Assembly (NCBI RefSeq): GCF_002831625.1
Contig: NZ_CP025116.1
Location: 1,936,501-2,000,500 of the forward strand
Source of the DNA: Nonlabens sp. MB-3u-79
Lineage (GTDB): Bacteria > Bacteroidota > Bacteroidia > Flavobacteriales > Flavobacteriaceae
Reading direction: 5' to 3'
DNA: 64,000 nt
Numbering within the stretch: the first letter of the stretch is position 1; every line of letters begins with the position of its first letter. A program made the translations under genes and the position numbers. Of the stretch, positions 45,584 to 55,528 are shown in pieces. Under the pieces are notes generated by a model. That model saw only the letters and a program-made list of their open reading frames with translations. It was not told the origin of the DNA and did not search any database.

Positions 45584-46090
45584 ATGAGAAATAATAACAT
45601 ACATACTCAAGCAGGTTTTAAAGTTCCCGACGGTTACTTTGATCAACTTACTGATCGTGTGTTGGAAAATACTCAGGATCAAGATTTACAAGATCATGCT
45701 GGTTTTATAATGCCAGAGGATTACCTCCTGTCTCTAGAAGATCGAGTAATGAGTAGATTAGAGCAGCAAACAAAAGTGATACCCTTGCAAGTTTCTAAGT
45801 CAAAACAATGGCTGTATCCAGTTCTAGCAATGGCAGCTTTATTTATAGGTTTTATAACCATCAACGGATTATTCACCCAGGACAAAGTTACTTTTGCAGA
45901 TCTAGAAGACCATGAAATTACAGACTTCTTAGTAGATGCTGATTTTATGCAAGACGAGGAGTCTGTAGCATTACTTTTTGCAGATAATACTATTTTGAAG
46001 GAAATAGAAATGGAAGAGAATATAACAGATAAGGAGCTTTTTGACTACCTCATGGAAGACGCTTCTTTGAATCAAATAATCATAGAATGA
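45584..46090 (+). CDS. Putative anti-sigma factor, single membrane helix
   Basis: 168 residues. Residues 1-70 are cytoplasmic and contain two similar motifs (AGFKVPDGYFDQLTDRVL and AGFIMPEDYLLSLEDRVM), a short internal repeat that could clasp the sigma factor. One transmembrane helix follows (WLYPVLAMAALFIGFITI, about 82-100), then an acidic periplasmic tail. The position between an ECF sigma gene and a sensor-like gene supports an anti-sigma role. It overlaps the next gene by 4 nt (ATGA). Confidence 0.8.
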   Translation: MRNNNIHTQAGFKVPDGYFDQLTDRVLENTQDQDLQDHAGFIMPEDYLLSLEDRVMSRLEQQTKVIPLQVSKSKQWLYPVLAMAALFIGFITINGLFTQDKVTFADLEDHEITDFLVDADFMQDEESVALLFADNTILKEIEMEENITDKELFDYLMEDASLNQIIIE

Positions 46091-46560
46091 AATATATATA
46101 TCTAATCTTACTTACAACACTCTGCTCTATAGGCATGAATGCTCAAAATCCAGATCATGCAGATCGTCAGGATCGCAATAAAGAAATGAGAGATCGAATC
46201 AATGCTCTTTCCATTGCTCATATAACTAAAGAGTTAGATCTTACCACTAAAGAAGCGGAGAAGTTCTGGCCGCTATACAATCAGGTAAAAGAGGAGCGCA
46301 ATAGACTGGAGAGAGGTAAGAAAAGTCTAATAAACAAGCTAGAAAGTGAGTTTGAGACCATGAGTGAGAGTCAGGCGATCTCTTATGTGGATCAAATGGT
46401 GGCGCTAGATCAAAAAATAGTGGCTACTCATTTAGATTATAATCATGAAGAAATAATTAAAGTAATAGGCGCAAAGCGATTTCTTAAATTAAAAAAAGCC
46501 GAATTAGATTTTAGACGTAAGATGATTAAAGAATACAGAGACCGCAAACGTAGAAATTAG
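46087..46560 (+). CDS. Spy/CpxP-like exported sensor of the ECF sigma operon
   Basis: 157 residues with a signal peptide (MKYIYLILLTTLCSIGMNAQ). The mature protein is highly charged and helical; IAHITKELDLTTKEAEKFWPLYNQVKEER is the LTxxQ-type motif of Spy/CpxP periplasmic proteins. Flavobacterial homologues are annotated as sensor of ECF-type sigma factor. It is probably a periplasmic chaperone or signal detector that tunes the anti-sigma protein. The gene ends in a strong terminator. Confidence 0.88.
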   Translation: MKYIYLILLTTLCSIGMNAQNPDHADRQDRNKEMRDRINALSIAHITKELDLTTKEAEKFWPLYNQVKEERNRLERGKKSLINKLESEFETMSESQAISYVDQMVALDQKIVATHLDYNHEEIIKVIGAKRFLKLKKAELDFRRKMIKEYRDRKRRN

Positions 46561-46585
46561 CCTGGTTTTATCAAATAGGTCTATT

Positions 46586-46609
46586 CCCTTTCTGTTATTT
46601 CAGAAAGGG
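46586..46609 (+). terminator. Intrinsic terminator of the ECF sigma operon
   Basis: A 9-bp stem CCCTTTCTG/CAGAAAGGG, 6-nt loop, then a T tract. Confidence 0.92.
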
Positions 46610-46629
46610 TTTTTTTATTTTTTCAATTC

Positions 46630-46637
46630 TAGTTTTG
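46630..46637 (+). promoter_or_regulatory. -7 box of the small lipoprotein gene
   Basis: TAGTTTTG, 45 nt before the ATG at 46683; no TTG at -33. Confidence 0.45.
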
Positions 46638-46682
46638 TTTAAAAACTACCAGTGCCTATTTTTAACCCATAAAATTATAATC

Positions 46683-47021
46683 ATGAAAAAAATACTGCTT
46701 ATCCTTTCTATTGTATTGTTTGCGAGTTGTAAACAAACTCCATCAGAAACTGCAACAATTACTGGAGATCCCATTACGAGTAGTGACATCTATAAAAAGT
46801 ATGTGATCGCTTATAATGACTATGCATCATGTAAGATGGAGCGTCCACAGCTTACTACAGATTTTATGGATCAAAAAATCACTCAAGAAGAATTTGCGGC
46901 CGCTCTAGAGCGCAACAATAAAACTTGTAATATCAAAAAGGAAATCTTTAATAAATACTATCAATTACTGGAAGCCGAATTTGATAAAGCTGCGGTAGCT
47001 CATAAAATTATGGAAGAATAG
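46683..47021 (+). CDS. Hypothetical lipoprotein
   Basis: 112 residues from the ATG at 46683 (MKKILLILSIVLFASCKQT), which gives a clean lipoprotein signal with Cys16; the open frame extends 16 codons up without support. The mature protein is helical and has Cys residues in DYASCKMERP and NKTCNIKKEI. It resembles small exported proteins of unknown function in flavobacteria. No operon partner on this strand. Confidence 0.75.
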   Translation: MKKILLILSIVLFASCKQTPSETATITGDPITSSDIYKKYVIAYNDYASCKMERPQLTTDFMDQKITQEEFAAALERNNKTCNIKKEIFNKYYQLLEAEFDKAAVAHKIMEE

Positions 47022-47625
47022 TTAGAATAAAAAGCTGTCCATCTCTTTTGCGCTATTGATCTCCGTCTTTTTATAGATGAGTTTCCAAGCCATAGAATTA
47101 CTTATTATATAAAAGCTGCTCAACTCAGATAGCAATCTGTTTGGAGCAGTTTTCATAACAGCATCTTTTTCAATCTCTTGTTTAAAAGCTGTCTTCACTT
47201 TTTTTTTGTAGTGTTGTAGTCTTTACCTTAAAAACGTTGGAGCATTCCGTTATTCATTTGACAGAGGGTAAGATTAGGACTTATAATCGATTCTGGTTTT
47301 GGAATATGTTTGATAATTATTGTTTTGTTGGAAGTATGATTTCACAGTCTATTTTTTTCAAATCATAGGATACTTGAGCCCTAGTATTAGAAACAATTAA
47401 GGCTGTTTTTGACTCTGGAAAAATCTCAGCTGTAGGACCTGGTATTCTCATAATTGCTAACTTTAGTACACTTTATTTTTTTTATCACAAGTTTACTTAG
47501 GTAGTTGATCTCTTTTTCAATTATTGCAGTTTCCGTAATAAGTTGCTCTTTATCTCGATTGCTTTCTAATAAACTCGAAACAAAATAAAAAATACCAACG
47601 GCTATAAAACCGCTTGAAACACATT
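47022..47625 (-). pseudogene. Decayed gene for a membrane-anchored coiled-coil protein
   Basis: No long open frame, but four pieces of coding-like sequence follow one another in different minus-strand frames. From the right: a membrane helix and coiled coil (FIAVGIFYFVSSLLESNRDK...ITETAIIEKEINYL), then MRIPGPTAEIFPESKTALI (47451-47317), then IIIKHIPKPESIISPNL, then KVKTAFKQEIEKDAVMKTAP running to a stop at 47022. At least three frameshifts, some at A-runs, separate them. Together they would give about 200 residues. I do not recognise the family. Confidence 0.6.
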
Positions 47626-47631
47626 TTTATT

Positions 47632-48549
47632 TTAGAGCTTTATTTGAGGGTATTCGGAAGTTAATTGTTTTTTCATTTTTGCTAATTGTTGTTTGTGTAA
47701 TTCTATGTCGGTTGCTTTATGATGCGATAGTTTTCGATACTTCTCTACTGCTTTTTGTTGAGTTAAGGTGTTGATGTTGATGGCGCTTTCGCGAAAGCGA
47801 GACCATATAAAATCAATACCCAATTCATTGAGATGTATCATGTCACGAGCATAGAATCGATAGTCCCTCAACTCGTCCATCGCAATTTCATAAGCAGGAA
47901 AATAATGGGCGAAAGTGCGCTCCACATGTGATTGAATAGCTTCATGTAGTCTGGCTTTGCTGCGTTGATTTTTAATAAATCCGTCCTTTATATGACGCAC
48001 CGGTGATAGGGTATAGGTAATGGTGATTTCTGTATTCCAGTTGGTAACCAATTCATAGATGCGTTGCAAATCATCATGGATGGTATCAATAGAAAGCAAC
48101 TCTTTGCTGAATAATTGCTGAGGTTGTTTGTGACAGTTGGCAACAATCATATCCTTCTCCACATGCCTATAAACCCAAGAAGTTCCTAAGGTGATGAATA
48201 AATGAGAAGCTTTTTTTAATGATTCTCTTAGGTGTTGTAAAGTAGTGTTGAGGTGGAATACTAACTTTTTAGGATCCATAGAATTCAAATCAGAATGAAC
48301 GAGATAGGAAAAATGATCGGTACAATCTACTATAGTAAAAGCTTGATTTTTAATGGCGCGTTCCACAAGAATTCTCAGACTCGTAGAGTTAAATACAATC
48401 CCAAAAGGATTCACCGTGACATCAAAACCGTAGTAAGCCAATTTAGAACCTATGTTTTCTGTAAAACAGCTGCCTAGTAAAACTACTTTCGAATGGTGAT
48501 CTATAAGAACGGGCAAATTAGAAAGAGGAACTGTTGTAGTAAGTTTCAT
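47632..48549 (-). CDS. GSCFA domain protein
   Basis: 305 residues. VVLLGSCFTENIGSKL gives the family its name, and NPFGIVFN, FITLGTSWVYRH, ITYTLSPVRHIKDG and YRFYARDMIHLNELG are the other blocks. The family belongs to the SGNH hydrolase type, with Ser of GSCF and a late Asp/His pair; its substrate is unknown. No signal peptide. In flavobacteria it commonly lies beside alaS, as here. A palindromic element encodes WSRFRESAI. Confidence 0.93.
   Translation of the reverse strand: MKLTTTVPLSNLPVLIDHHSKVVLLGSCFTENIGSKLAYYGFDVTVNPFGIVFNSTSLRILVERAIKNQAFTIVDCTDHFSYLVHSDLNSMDPKKLVFHLNTTLQHLRESLKKASHLFITLGTSWVYRHVEKDMIVANCHKQPQQLFSKELLSIDTIHDDLQRIYELVTNWNTEITITYTLSPVRHIKDGFIKNQRSKARLHEAIQSHVERTFAHYFPAYEIAMDELRDYRFYARDMIHLNELGIDFIWSRFRESAININTLTQQKAVEKYRKLSHHKATDIELHKQQLAKMKKQLTSEYPQIKL
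47784..47799. repeat. Palindromic element, copy 11
   Basis: CGCTTTCGCGAAAGCG in the GSCFA gene, read on the minus strand as RFRES. Confidence 0.9.
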
Positions 48550-48571
48550 TTTAGACAGAGTTGTTAGGTTT

Positions 48572-48579
48572 CAAAGGTA
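48572..48579 (-). promoter_or_regulatory. -7 box of the GSCFA gene
   Basis: TACCTTTG on the minus strand, 22 nt before the start. Confidence 0.5.
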
Positions 48580-48904
48580 CGGTGTTGCTTTTATACATGA
48601 AAAAGCACATGATATGCAAAACAGCACTACAACTGGTACTTCACCTAATTATTATAGATTATATACATTTCTATAGCTTTTAGGTATTCCAAAAATACAG
48701 CTACGATCTAAAATTAAAATAAACTATAAAGCTTTTATCAATTGGTAATACTTGTAAGAATATGCCTTTCGTGGCATCTGTTGTTGTTATGTAAACAGTT
48801 GAATTAAAGAGGCTTTATCTAACTAGTTATCCCAATAACGTAATGAGTATATATCTTTGATGTGGCAACTATGCAGCTGTTTCAAAAACAGCTGCATTCC
48901 TCGA
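48580..48904. other. Intergenic region with a hairpin after alaS
   Basis: About 325 bp without a gene. Near the alaS end lies an 11-bp stem ATGCAGCTGTT/AACAGCTGCAT with a 5-nt loop (48871-48897); it lacks a T tract, so it may be a weak terminator or an RNA-protecting structure. The rest is AT-rich with nothing recognisable. Confidence 0.55.
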
Positions 48905-51526
48905 TTAAACCAGTTCCTTAGCCGCAGTTAACGCTTCATCTATTCCAGCAGGATTCTTACCTCCGGCAGTAGCAAAATGTGCTTGGCCGCCGCCGCCGCC
49001 TTGAATGTGCTTTCCTAATTCACGCACTATTTTACCGGCATCAAGGCCCTTCTCTTCCACGATGTTTTTACTTAAAATGACAGTAAGGGTTGCTTTATCT
49101 CCATTATCTGCTCCTATGATTAAGAACAGATCCTCCATTTCTCTTTCGATATCAAAAGCCAATTCTTTTACTGACTTGGCATCCAAATCTGTTTTTGTAG
49201 CGATAAAGTTAACTCCATTAATGAGTTGCGCACTAGCTATTAAATCGCCTTTTAGGTTCCCCGCTTTAGCCTTTAATAAGTGCTCAATTTCTTTTTTCAA
49301 AGAAGCATTTTCTTCTTGAAGTGCCGCTATAGATTCGGCCGGATTTTTGGTTGGATTCTTTAAGATGCTTTTGATCTCTTCAAAGCTCTTTGATTGCTCT
49401 GTAAAGAAATCTTTTACCGCATCGCTAGAAATAGCTTCTATACGTCTTATCCCAGAGGCAATGGCACTTTCACTAGTGATCTTAAAGTGCCAGATGTCTG
49501 CCGTGTTTTTTACGTGAGTACCACCACAAAGCTCCTGACTTACACCAAATTTGATCGTACGTACTACATCGCCGTATTTCTCACCAAACAATCCTATCGC
49601 ACCTTCTTCTATAGCTTGGTCATAGGTATTGTTACGGTTTTCTTCTAGAGGTAATTGTTCTCTAATACGAGCGTTTACAAAATTTTCTATCTCGACCAAT
49701 TCTTCCGCACTTACTTTAGAAAAATGTGAAAAATCAAAACGTAAGCTAGCACTTCGTACCATAGAACCTTTCTGTTCTACGTGAGTTCCTAAAACCTTAC
49801 GCAATGCCTGATGAAGCAGGTGAGTAGCCGTGTGATTGGAGGCAGTACGCGCACGCTGATTCACATCCACAGTTACTTTAAATGCGCTGCTTATTTCATT
49901 AGGTAAGTTTTTAGTCAAGTGTACGGTTTGACCGTTTTCTTTTTTGGTATCGATGATGTAAACGGTATCTCCACTTGTATGTTCAAGGTACCCTTTATCC
50001 CCTGTTTGTCCACCACTTTCCCCATAAAAAGGCGTCATGTTAAATACTAATTGGTATAACTCGCCATCTTTTTTACTGATGACTTTACGGTATTTAGAAA
50101 TACGCACATCTGCAGTAAGTCTGTCATAGCCTATAAATTCTTGTGTGTCATCTTCTCTTAAAATGGTCCAGTCGCTTGTTTCTGTAGCACTTGCTTCACG
50201 TGAACTGTCTTGCTGTTTTTTAAGCGCAATAGCAAAGCCTTCTTCATCCATTTCCAGACCTTGCTCACTTAAAATTAATCGAGTCAGTTCTTTTGGAAAA
50301 CCATAAGTATCATTAAGCTCAAAAGCTTTTTTACCATCTAGAGTTTTAGAAGCTTCATTTTTCATTCCGGCTACCATCGAATCCAGTAGCGCTAGGCCAT
50401 TTTCTAAAGTTCGCAAGAAAGAAGCTTCTTCTTCTTTGATGACATTAAGAATCAGATTCTTTTGAGCTTTTAGCTCTGGAAAGGCATCGCCCATTTGCTT
50501 AGAAAGGGTGTTTACCAATTGGTAGATGAACGGCTCTTTTTTATTCAGATAAGTAAATCCATAACGTATTGCACGACGCAAGATCATACGTATCACATAA
50601 CCAGCGCCATTGTTAGAAGGTAGTTGACCATCGGCAATGGAGAAAGAAACTGCTCTCACATGATCTGCAATAACTCTAATGGCTATGTCTTCTTGGGTTG
50701 TTTTACCATAAGAATGACCCGTTATGGTTTCTATTTCTCTGATTAAAGGTGTGAAAACATCTGTATCGTAGCTGGACTTTACGTTTTGTAACACCATAGC
50801 AAGGCGTTCAAAACCCATTCCTGTATCCACGTGTTGATTGGGTAGGTTTTTTAAAGAACCGTTTGCCATACGGTTGTATTGTATAAAGACCAGGTTCCAT
50901 ATTTCTACCACTTGGGGATGATCCATATTGACAAGAGACGCGCCACCTACTTTTGCCTTCTCTTCTTTACTTCTTATATCTACATGAATTTCAGAGCAAG
51001 GTCCACAAGGTCCTTGTGCGCCCATCTCCCAAAAATTATCTGCTTTATTACCATTAAGGATTCGGTCCTCAGCAATGAGCTCTTTCCACAAGTCGTAGGC
51101 TTCTGAATCTCGATCGAGGTTTTCACTTTTGTCACCTTCAAAAATAGTTACATAAAGACAGTCCTTGTCAATTTTGTAGACTTCGGTAAGTAATTCCCAA
51201 GCCCATGCAATAGCTTCTTTCTTAAAATAATCACCAAAACTCCAGTTCCCCAACATTTCAAACATGGTATGGTGGTAGGTGTCTACACCTACTTCTTCCA
51301 GGTCATTGTGTTTACCGCTTACACGCAAACATTTTTGAGAATCGGTAACACGGTTGCTTTTAGGATCAGAATTTCCTAAAAAATATTCCTTAAACTGGTT
51401 CATTCCTGCATTAGTGAACATCAAGGTAGGATCATTTTTGATCACCATAGGCGCACTAGGCACAATTTGGTGTTTTTTATTTTCAAAAAAATCAAGGAAG
51501 GTTTGGCGTATTTGTTTTGACTTCAT
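48905..51526 (-). CDS. alaS: Alanyl-tRNA synthetase
   Basis: 873 residues, full length. The catalytic class II core starts [19 protein letters not shown] and contains [14 protein letters not shown] and GMGFERL. The editing domain has [12 protein letters not shown] and the zinc-binding CGGTHVKNT; the C-Ala domain ends with the glycine-rich [19 protein letters not shown]. It charges tRNA-Ala and clears Ser and Gly mischarges. Single gene. Confidence 0.97.
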   Translation of the reverse strand: MKSKQIRQTFLDFFENKKHQIVPSAPMVIKNDPTLMFTNAGMNQFKEYFLGNSDPKSNRVTDSQKCLRVSGKHNDLEEVGVDTYHHTMFEMLGNWSFGDYFKKEAIAWAWELLTEVYKIDKDCLYVTIFEGDKSENLDRDSEAYDLWKELIAEDRILNGNKADNFWEMGAQGPCGPCSEIHVDIRSKEEKAKVGGASLVNMDHPQVVEIWNLVFIQYNRMANGSLKNLPNQHVDTGMGFERLAMVLQNVKSSYDTDVFTPLIREIETITGHSYGKTTQEDIAIRVIADHVRAVSFSIADGQLPSNNGAGYVIRMILRRAIRYGFTYLNKKEPFIYQLVNTLSKQMGDAFPELKAQKNLILNVIKEEEASFLRTLENGLALLDSMVAGMKNEASKTLDGKKAFELNDTYGFPKELTRLILSEQGLEMDEEGFAIALKKQQDSSREASATETSDWTILREDDTQEFIGYDRLTADVRISKYRKVISKKDGELYQLVFNMTPFYGESGGQTGDKGYLEHTSGDTVYIIDTKKENGQTVHLTKNLPNEISSAFKVTVDVNQRARTASNHTATHLLHQALRKVLGTHVEQKGSMVRSASLRFDFSHFSKVSAEELVEIENFVNARIREQLPLEENRNNTYDQAIEEGAIGLFGEKYGDVVRTIKFGVSQELCGGTHVKNTADIWHFKITSESAIASGIRRIEAISSDAVKDFFTEQSKSFEEIKSILKNPTKNPAESIAALQEENASLKKEIEHLLKAKAGNLKGDLIASAQLINGVNFIATKTDLDAKSVKELAFDIEREMEDLFLIIGADNGDKATLTVILSKNIVEEKGLDAGKIVRELGKHIQGGGGGQAHFATAGGKNPAGIDEALTAAKELV

Positions 51527-51589
51527 TCTGGCTGTAGCGGTTAATTCAATTTTCTTATTTTTGCCTTAGGTGATGAAAAAGGGTAGAAG

Positions 51590-51609
51590 TTCGCTTTCGC
51601 GAAAGCGAA
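51590..51609. repeat. Palindromic element, intergenic copy 12
   Basis: A 20-bp perfect palindrome, TTCGCTTTCGCGAAAGCGAA, between the divergent alaS and M23 peptidase genes; the longest copy in the window. A TATTTTTG sequence (51556-51563) upstream could put it in the leader of the peptidase mRNA. Confidence 0.9.
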
Positions 51610-51677
51610 ATAAACACTAACTTTTTTCTACTTATTTTTAGATCCTAAGAACGCACAAAAATAGCATAATAAAACAT

Positions 51678-52658
51678 ATGTCAAAGGTCAAGTATTACTA
51701 CGATTCTGAAACTCTTTCTTACCGAAAAGTAGAGACCAAAAAAAGGAGGTTCTTTTTTAGGAGTTTACTGTTTTTGACAGTGAGTTTTTGTTTTGGACTG
51801 GTGTGTTTCTTTTTTGCAGATATGTTTCTAATCTCCCCACAATTAAAGAAATCTCGTAGTAAAGTAGAGTATTTAGAATTACAACTCGACGAAATGCGAG
51901 AAGATGTAACCCGATTATCCTCAGTGATTGAAAATGTCGAAGATCGGGATAACAACATATATCGTATTTATTTTGATGCCAACCCAATTCCTTCAGAACA
52001 ACGTCAAGCAGGTTTTGGAGGTGTGAATCGTTATAAAGATTATGAAGGTGGCTACAGTGCAAAAAAAATTATTGAACTTAAAGAAGCCATCGATAAACTT
52101 AAAAAAAGAACTGCGATACAATCAAAATCTCTAGATGAAATAGTCACTCTTGCTGAAGATAAAGAGAAGCTGCTTACCTCCATACCTGCGATACAGCCCG
52201 TACGCAATCAAGATCTTACACGTATGGCGAGTGGTTACGGTTACCGTACAGATCCTTTTAATAAAACCAGAAAATTTCATTACGGTATGGACTTTACAGC
52301 CCCTCGAGGCACACCGGTCTTTGCAACTGGTGATGGAACTATCGTTCGAGCAGATGCTAATAGCTCTGGTTATGGAAACCACATTAGAATAGATCACGGA
52401 TTTGGTTATCTATCGCTTTATGCACATTTAAGATCAAACAAACCTTATAATGTGCGTCGAGGGCAAAGGGTGAAACGAGGAGATATTATTGGATACGTAG
52501 GTAGTACAGGGAGGTCTCAAGCGCCACACTTGCATTATGAAGTATTTAAATATGATGATCGCATCAATCCTATTAATTTCTATTACGGTAATTTAACACC
52601 ACAAGAGTTTAATGCGCTATTAAAGAAATCGCAACAAGAAAATATTTCTTTAGATTAA
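51678..52658 (+). CDS. M23 family metallopeptidase
   Basis: 326 residues. One transmembrane helix (about 27-48), a coiled coil (LKKSRSKVEYLELQLDEMR...LSSVIENVED), then a LytM/M23 domain with GMDFTAPRGTPV, the zinc ligand in HYGMD (about 201-206) and HLHYE (about 283-287). It should cut peptidoglycan cross-links in the periplasm or act as a regulator of such enzymes. The MerR-like gene follows after 33 nt, an arrangement I believe is frequent in flavobacteria. Confidence 0.93.
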   Translation: MSKVKYYYDSETLSYRKVETKKRRFFFRSLLFLTVSFCFGLVCFFFADMFLISPQLKKSRSKVEYLELQLDEMREDVTRLSSVIENVEDRDNNIYRIYFDANPIPSEQRQAGFGGVNRYKDYEGGYSAKKIIELKEAIDKLKKRTAIQSKSLDEIVTLAEDKEKLLTSIPAIQPVRNQDLTRMASGYGYRTDPFNKTRKFHYGMDFTAPRGTPVFATGDGTIVRADANSSGYGNHIRIDHGFGYLSLYAHLRSNKPYNVRRGQRVKRGDIIGYVGSTGRSQAPHLHYEVFKYDDRINPINFYYGNLTPQEFNALLKKSQQENISLD

Positions 52659-52691
52659 TTTTAAGTAAAAAATGAACTTATTTCATAAACT

Positions 52692-53018
52692 ATGCATATA
52701 GAACTTCCACAAAAACTATACTACTCCATGGGAGAAGTAACTAAAGCATTTCAAGTGAATGCCTCTTTGGTTCGTTTTTGGGAAAAAGAATTTGATGTCT
52801 TGCAACCCAAGAAGAATTCGCGTGGTAACCGTAAGTTCTCTAAGGATGATATTGAGAACCTTAAAACTATTTATCATTTAGTAAAAGAAAAAGGTTTTAC
52901 ACTAGACGGTGCACAAGATTATATGAAAAATCATAAAAGCCAGCTCCACACTTTTGATATCATTAGTAAGTTGGAACACGTAAAGGCAGAGTTGCTTAAA
53001 ATTAAAGCCCAATTATAA
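52692..53018 (+). CDS. MerR family transcriptional regulator
   Basis: 108 residues. KLYYSMGEVTKAFQVNASLVRFWEKEFDVLQPKKN is the MerR HTH and wing; the C-terminal part is a short dimer helix without the cysteines of metal-binding MerR proteins. In flavobacteria this short form stands beside the M23 peptidase gene and may regulate cell-wall genes. Target and signal are unknown. Confidence 0.9.
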   Translation: MHIELPQKLYYSMGEVTKAFQVNASLVRFWEKEFDVLQPKKNSRGNRKFSKDDIENLKTIYHLVKEKGFTLDGAQDYMKNHKSQLHTFDIISKLEHVKAELLKIKAQL

Positions 53019-53064
53019 TTGCTCTAATACCAAATTATCTGCAGTAGCTTCTTTCTTAAATCAG

Positions 53065-53072
53065 TAGATTTG
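53065..53072 (+). promoter_or_regulatory. -7 box of the polysaccharide operon
   Basis: TAGATTTG, 38 nt before the O-antigen ligase-like gene. No -33 TTG. Confidence 0.5.
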
Positions 53073-53110
53073 CATTTATTAAAATGACCGATTAAATACT
53101 TTAGCTATTA

Positions 53111-54484
53111 ATGATCAAGTTTGAAAAACTGCCTTATTCTTTACTAATTGCTGGACATATTGTGATCACTATTTTTATGATCGCACTTCCATTACTGGTA
53201 AAGGTATTTTTTTATGGAGCTATTATATATTTTATCTTAAGACTTCTTACCAGTGCTGACAAGAATCAAGAGGTGATTCTAGCTTGTGCTTATATCACCT
53301 GTTTAGAAGTATTTTTAAAAATGAATGGCGGCTTGTTATTCTATGAGATGATTAAATATATGGTCATCGCTTTTATGCTGGCAGGTATTCTTTTAAGAGG
53401 ATTTTCTCTTAAGTCCATACCATTTGTATTTTACTTGCTTTTATTGGTCCCCAGTATAGTCATAGCGTCTCAGAATATCCCCATTTCAGAATCACTAAGA
53501 AAGGCGGTAGCTTTTAATTTAAGCGGTCCTGTGACTTTAGGAGTGGTTGCGATATATTGTTTTCAACGCAGGATTACTACTACACGACTGGATGAGATTT
53601 TAAAATTATGTGTAGGCCCCATTGTGATGCTCGCTTTTTATCTATTTGTAGTCACGCCAGATATTAGAGATGTAGTGACTAATACGGGCTCTAACTTTGC
53701 AGCATCTGGTGGATATGGGCCTAATCAAGTAGCAACAGCTTTGGGAATAGGGATGTTTATTTGTTTTATACGTTTCTTGCGTATCAAAAATTTATGGGTA
53801 AATGTACTGGACATTATCTTGTTCTTAGGAATGACCTATCGGGGTTGGATTACCTTTTCCCGGGGAGGTGTTATAACCGCTTTTCTAATGATAGGAGCTG
53901 TTATATTCACCTTGTTTTTCTTAAAACGGTCTGAATTTAGGTTTTCATTTTTACCTAAATTAGGAGTTATCGCCTTGGGGTTAATACTAGCTTGGGGGTA
54001 TACCTCGCTCGCAACTAGTGGTTTGATCGATAAAAGATATGCAAATGAGGATGCTGCTGGTCGCGCAAAGGATGACCTTTCCACAGGTCGAGTAGAACTT
54101 ATCTCAATCGAATTAGAGGCCTTTCTTGAAAATCCTATTGGAGGAATAGGAGCCGGTCAAGTAAAATATTACCGAGCAAAAAAAGACGGTATAGTCGCCG
54201 CCTCTCATAATGAAACGAGTAGATTGCTTTCTGAACATGGAAGTATTGGGATTGTTTCATTGCTCGTACTCATATTTACACCGCTTATTTTTAGACTTAC
54301 TCATAAAGGGAACGTGTATTTCTACGCTTTTTTAATTTTTTGGATAGCCACTATAAATCACAGTGCCATGCGTATTGCTGCACCCGCTTTCTTTTACGGA
54401 ATGGCATTGCTTTATGTCGTAAAACCTAAGGTAAAAAAGAAAGGCGTCCCAGTTGAAACAACGCCAGATTTTGTTACTACTTAA
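53111..54484 (+). CDS. O-antigen ligase/polymerase-like membrane protein
   Basis: 457 residues with about 11-12 transmembrane helices. The Wzy_C-type region (GWITFSRGGVITAFLMIG, then DDLSTGRVELISIELEAFLENPIGGIGAGQVKYY...ASHNETSRLLSEHGSIGI) is typical of O-antigen ligases and polysaccharide polymerases. It should join or polymerise repeat units in the periplasm. The stop overlaps the next start (TAATG). It belongs to a short exopolysaccharide cluster. Confidence 0.88.
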   Translation: MIKFEKLPYSLLIAGHIVITIFMIALPLLVKVFFYGAIIYFILRLLTSADKNQEVILACAYITCLEVFLKMNGGLLFYEMIKYMVIAFMLAGILLRGFSLKSIPFVFYLLLLVPSIVIASQNIPISESLRKAVAFNLSGPVTLGVVAIYCFQRRITTTRLDEILKLCVGPIVMLAFYLFVVTPDIRDVVTNTGSNFAASGGYGPNQVATALGIGMFICFIRFLRIKNLWVNVLDIILFLGMTYRGWITFSRGGVITAFLMIGAVIFTLFFLKRSEFRFSFLPKLGVIALGLILAWGYTSLATSGLIDKRYANEDAAGRAKDDLSTGRVELISIELEAFLENPIGGIGAGQVKYYRAKKDGIVAASHNETSRLLSEHGSIGIVSLLVLIFTPLIFRLTHKGNVYFYAFLIFWIATINHSAMRIAAPAFFYGMALLYVVKPKVKKKGVPVETTPDFVTT

Positions 54485-55494
54485 TGAAGAATATACTATA
54501 CATAGGCAATCAACTGGCTCAAAAAGGTAAGACGGCAACGACTATAGATAGTCTAGGTCCTTTACTGGAAAAAGAAGGTTATCAATTGCGTTATGCCTCT
54601 TCTGTTTCAAATATAGCCGGGCGTATGGTTGACATGATGCGCAAGACTTTCAAGAGCAGAAAATGGGCAGACGTTGTTTTAATTGACACCTATAGTACTA
54701 AAAATTTTTGGTTTGCGATTGTTATCGCACGTATGTGTATATCATTTAATATGAAGTACATTCCTATTCTTCACGGTGGGAATTTGCCTGTTCGATTAGA
54801 TAAAAACCCAAAGGTCACGAGAGCTTTTCTTCACAATGCTCATGCTGTTGTAAGTCCTGGTGATTATTTGCGTGCTGCTTTCGCGAAAGCTGGCTACCAC
54901 AACATCACTAAGATCAATAACTTTATCGAGATAGAAAACTACCCCTTTCTAGAACGATCTGTCTTAGAGCCAAAACTTCTTTGGGTAAGATCATTTGCAG
55001 AGATTTACAATCCGCAAATGGCAGTTCGTGTGCTTCACTTACTTAAAGAGAAATATCCTAAAGCCAGTCTGACCATGGTTGGTCCAGAAAAAGATGGGGC
55101 GCTAGAAGATAGTAAGTTACTGGCTCAAGAATTACAACTAGAAGTGAATTTTACTGGGTTGCTTTCTAAAAAGCAGTGGATAGAAAGAAGCAAAGATCAT
55201 TCTATTTTTATCAATACGACCCACTTTGATAACCTTCCTGTAAGTTTAATCGAAGCGATGGCATTAGGTTTACCGGTGGTTTCAACAGATGTAGGAGGTG
55301 TCCCATACCTAATACAGCACAACGTACATGGCAAATTAGTTCCAGATGCTGATGTAGTAGAAATGGTAGAAAATATTCATCATTTAATACAGCATCCTAA
55401 AGATGTTTTGACTATAATTACAAAAGCCAGAGAAAGATCCCTGAACTACTCTTGGAAGGAAGTAAGCCAGCGATGGAACTCCTTACTTGACTGA
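54484..55494 (+). CDS. Glycosyltransferase family 4 (GT-B fold)
   Basis: 336 residues. The C-terminal GT1-type domain shows LWVRSFAEIYNPQMAVRVLHLLKEKYP, LTMVGPEKDG, and the nucleotide-sugar motif FINTTHFDNLPVSLIEAMALGLPVVSTDVGG. The N-terminal acceptor domain has PILHGGNLP. Cytoplasmic; adds a sugar to a lipid-linked intermediate. It is coupled to the upstream polymerase gene by a 1-nt overlap. A palindromic element encodes AAFAKAGYH. Confidence 0.92.
   Translation: MKNILYIGNQLAQKGKTATTIDSLGPLLEKEGYQLRYASSVSNIAGRMVDMMRKTFKSRKWADVVLIDTYSTKNFWFAIVIARMCISFNMKYIPILHGGNLPVRLDKNPKVTRAFLHNAHAVVSPGDYLRAAFAKAGYHNITKINNFIEIENYPFLERSVLEPKLLWVRSFAEIYNPQMAVRVLHLLKEKYPKASLTMVGPEKDGALEDSKLLAQELQLEVNFTGLLSKKQWIERSKDHSIFINTTHFDNLPVSLIEAMALGLPVVSTDVGGVPYLIQHNVHGKLVPDADVVEMVENIHHLIQHPKDVLTIITKARERSLNYSWKEVSQRWNSLLD
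54877..54890. repeat. Palindromic element, copy 13
   Basis: GCTTTCGCGAAAGC in the glycosyltransferase gene, read as AFAKA. Confidence 0.88.
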
Positions 55495-55528
55495 TAACTT
55501 CTATCTTTACATTTTTTAAAGCTTACTT

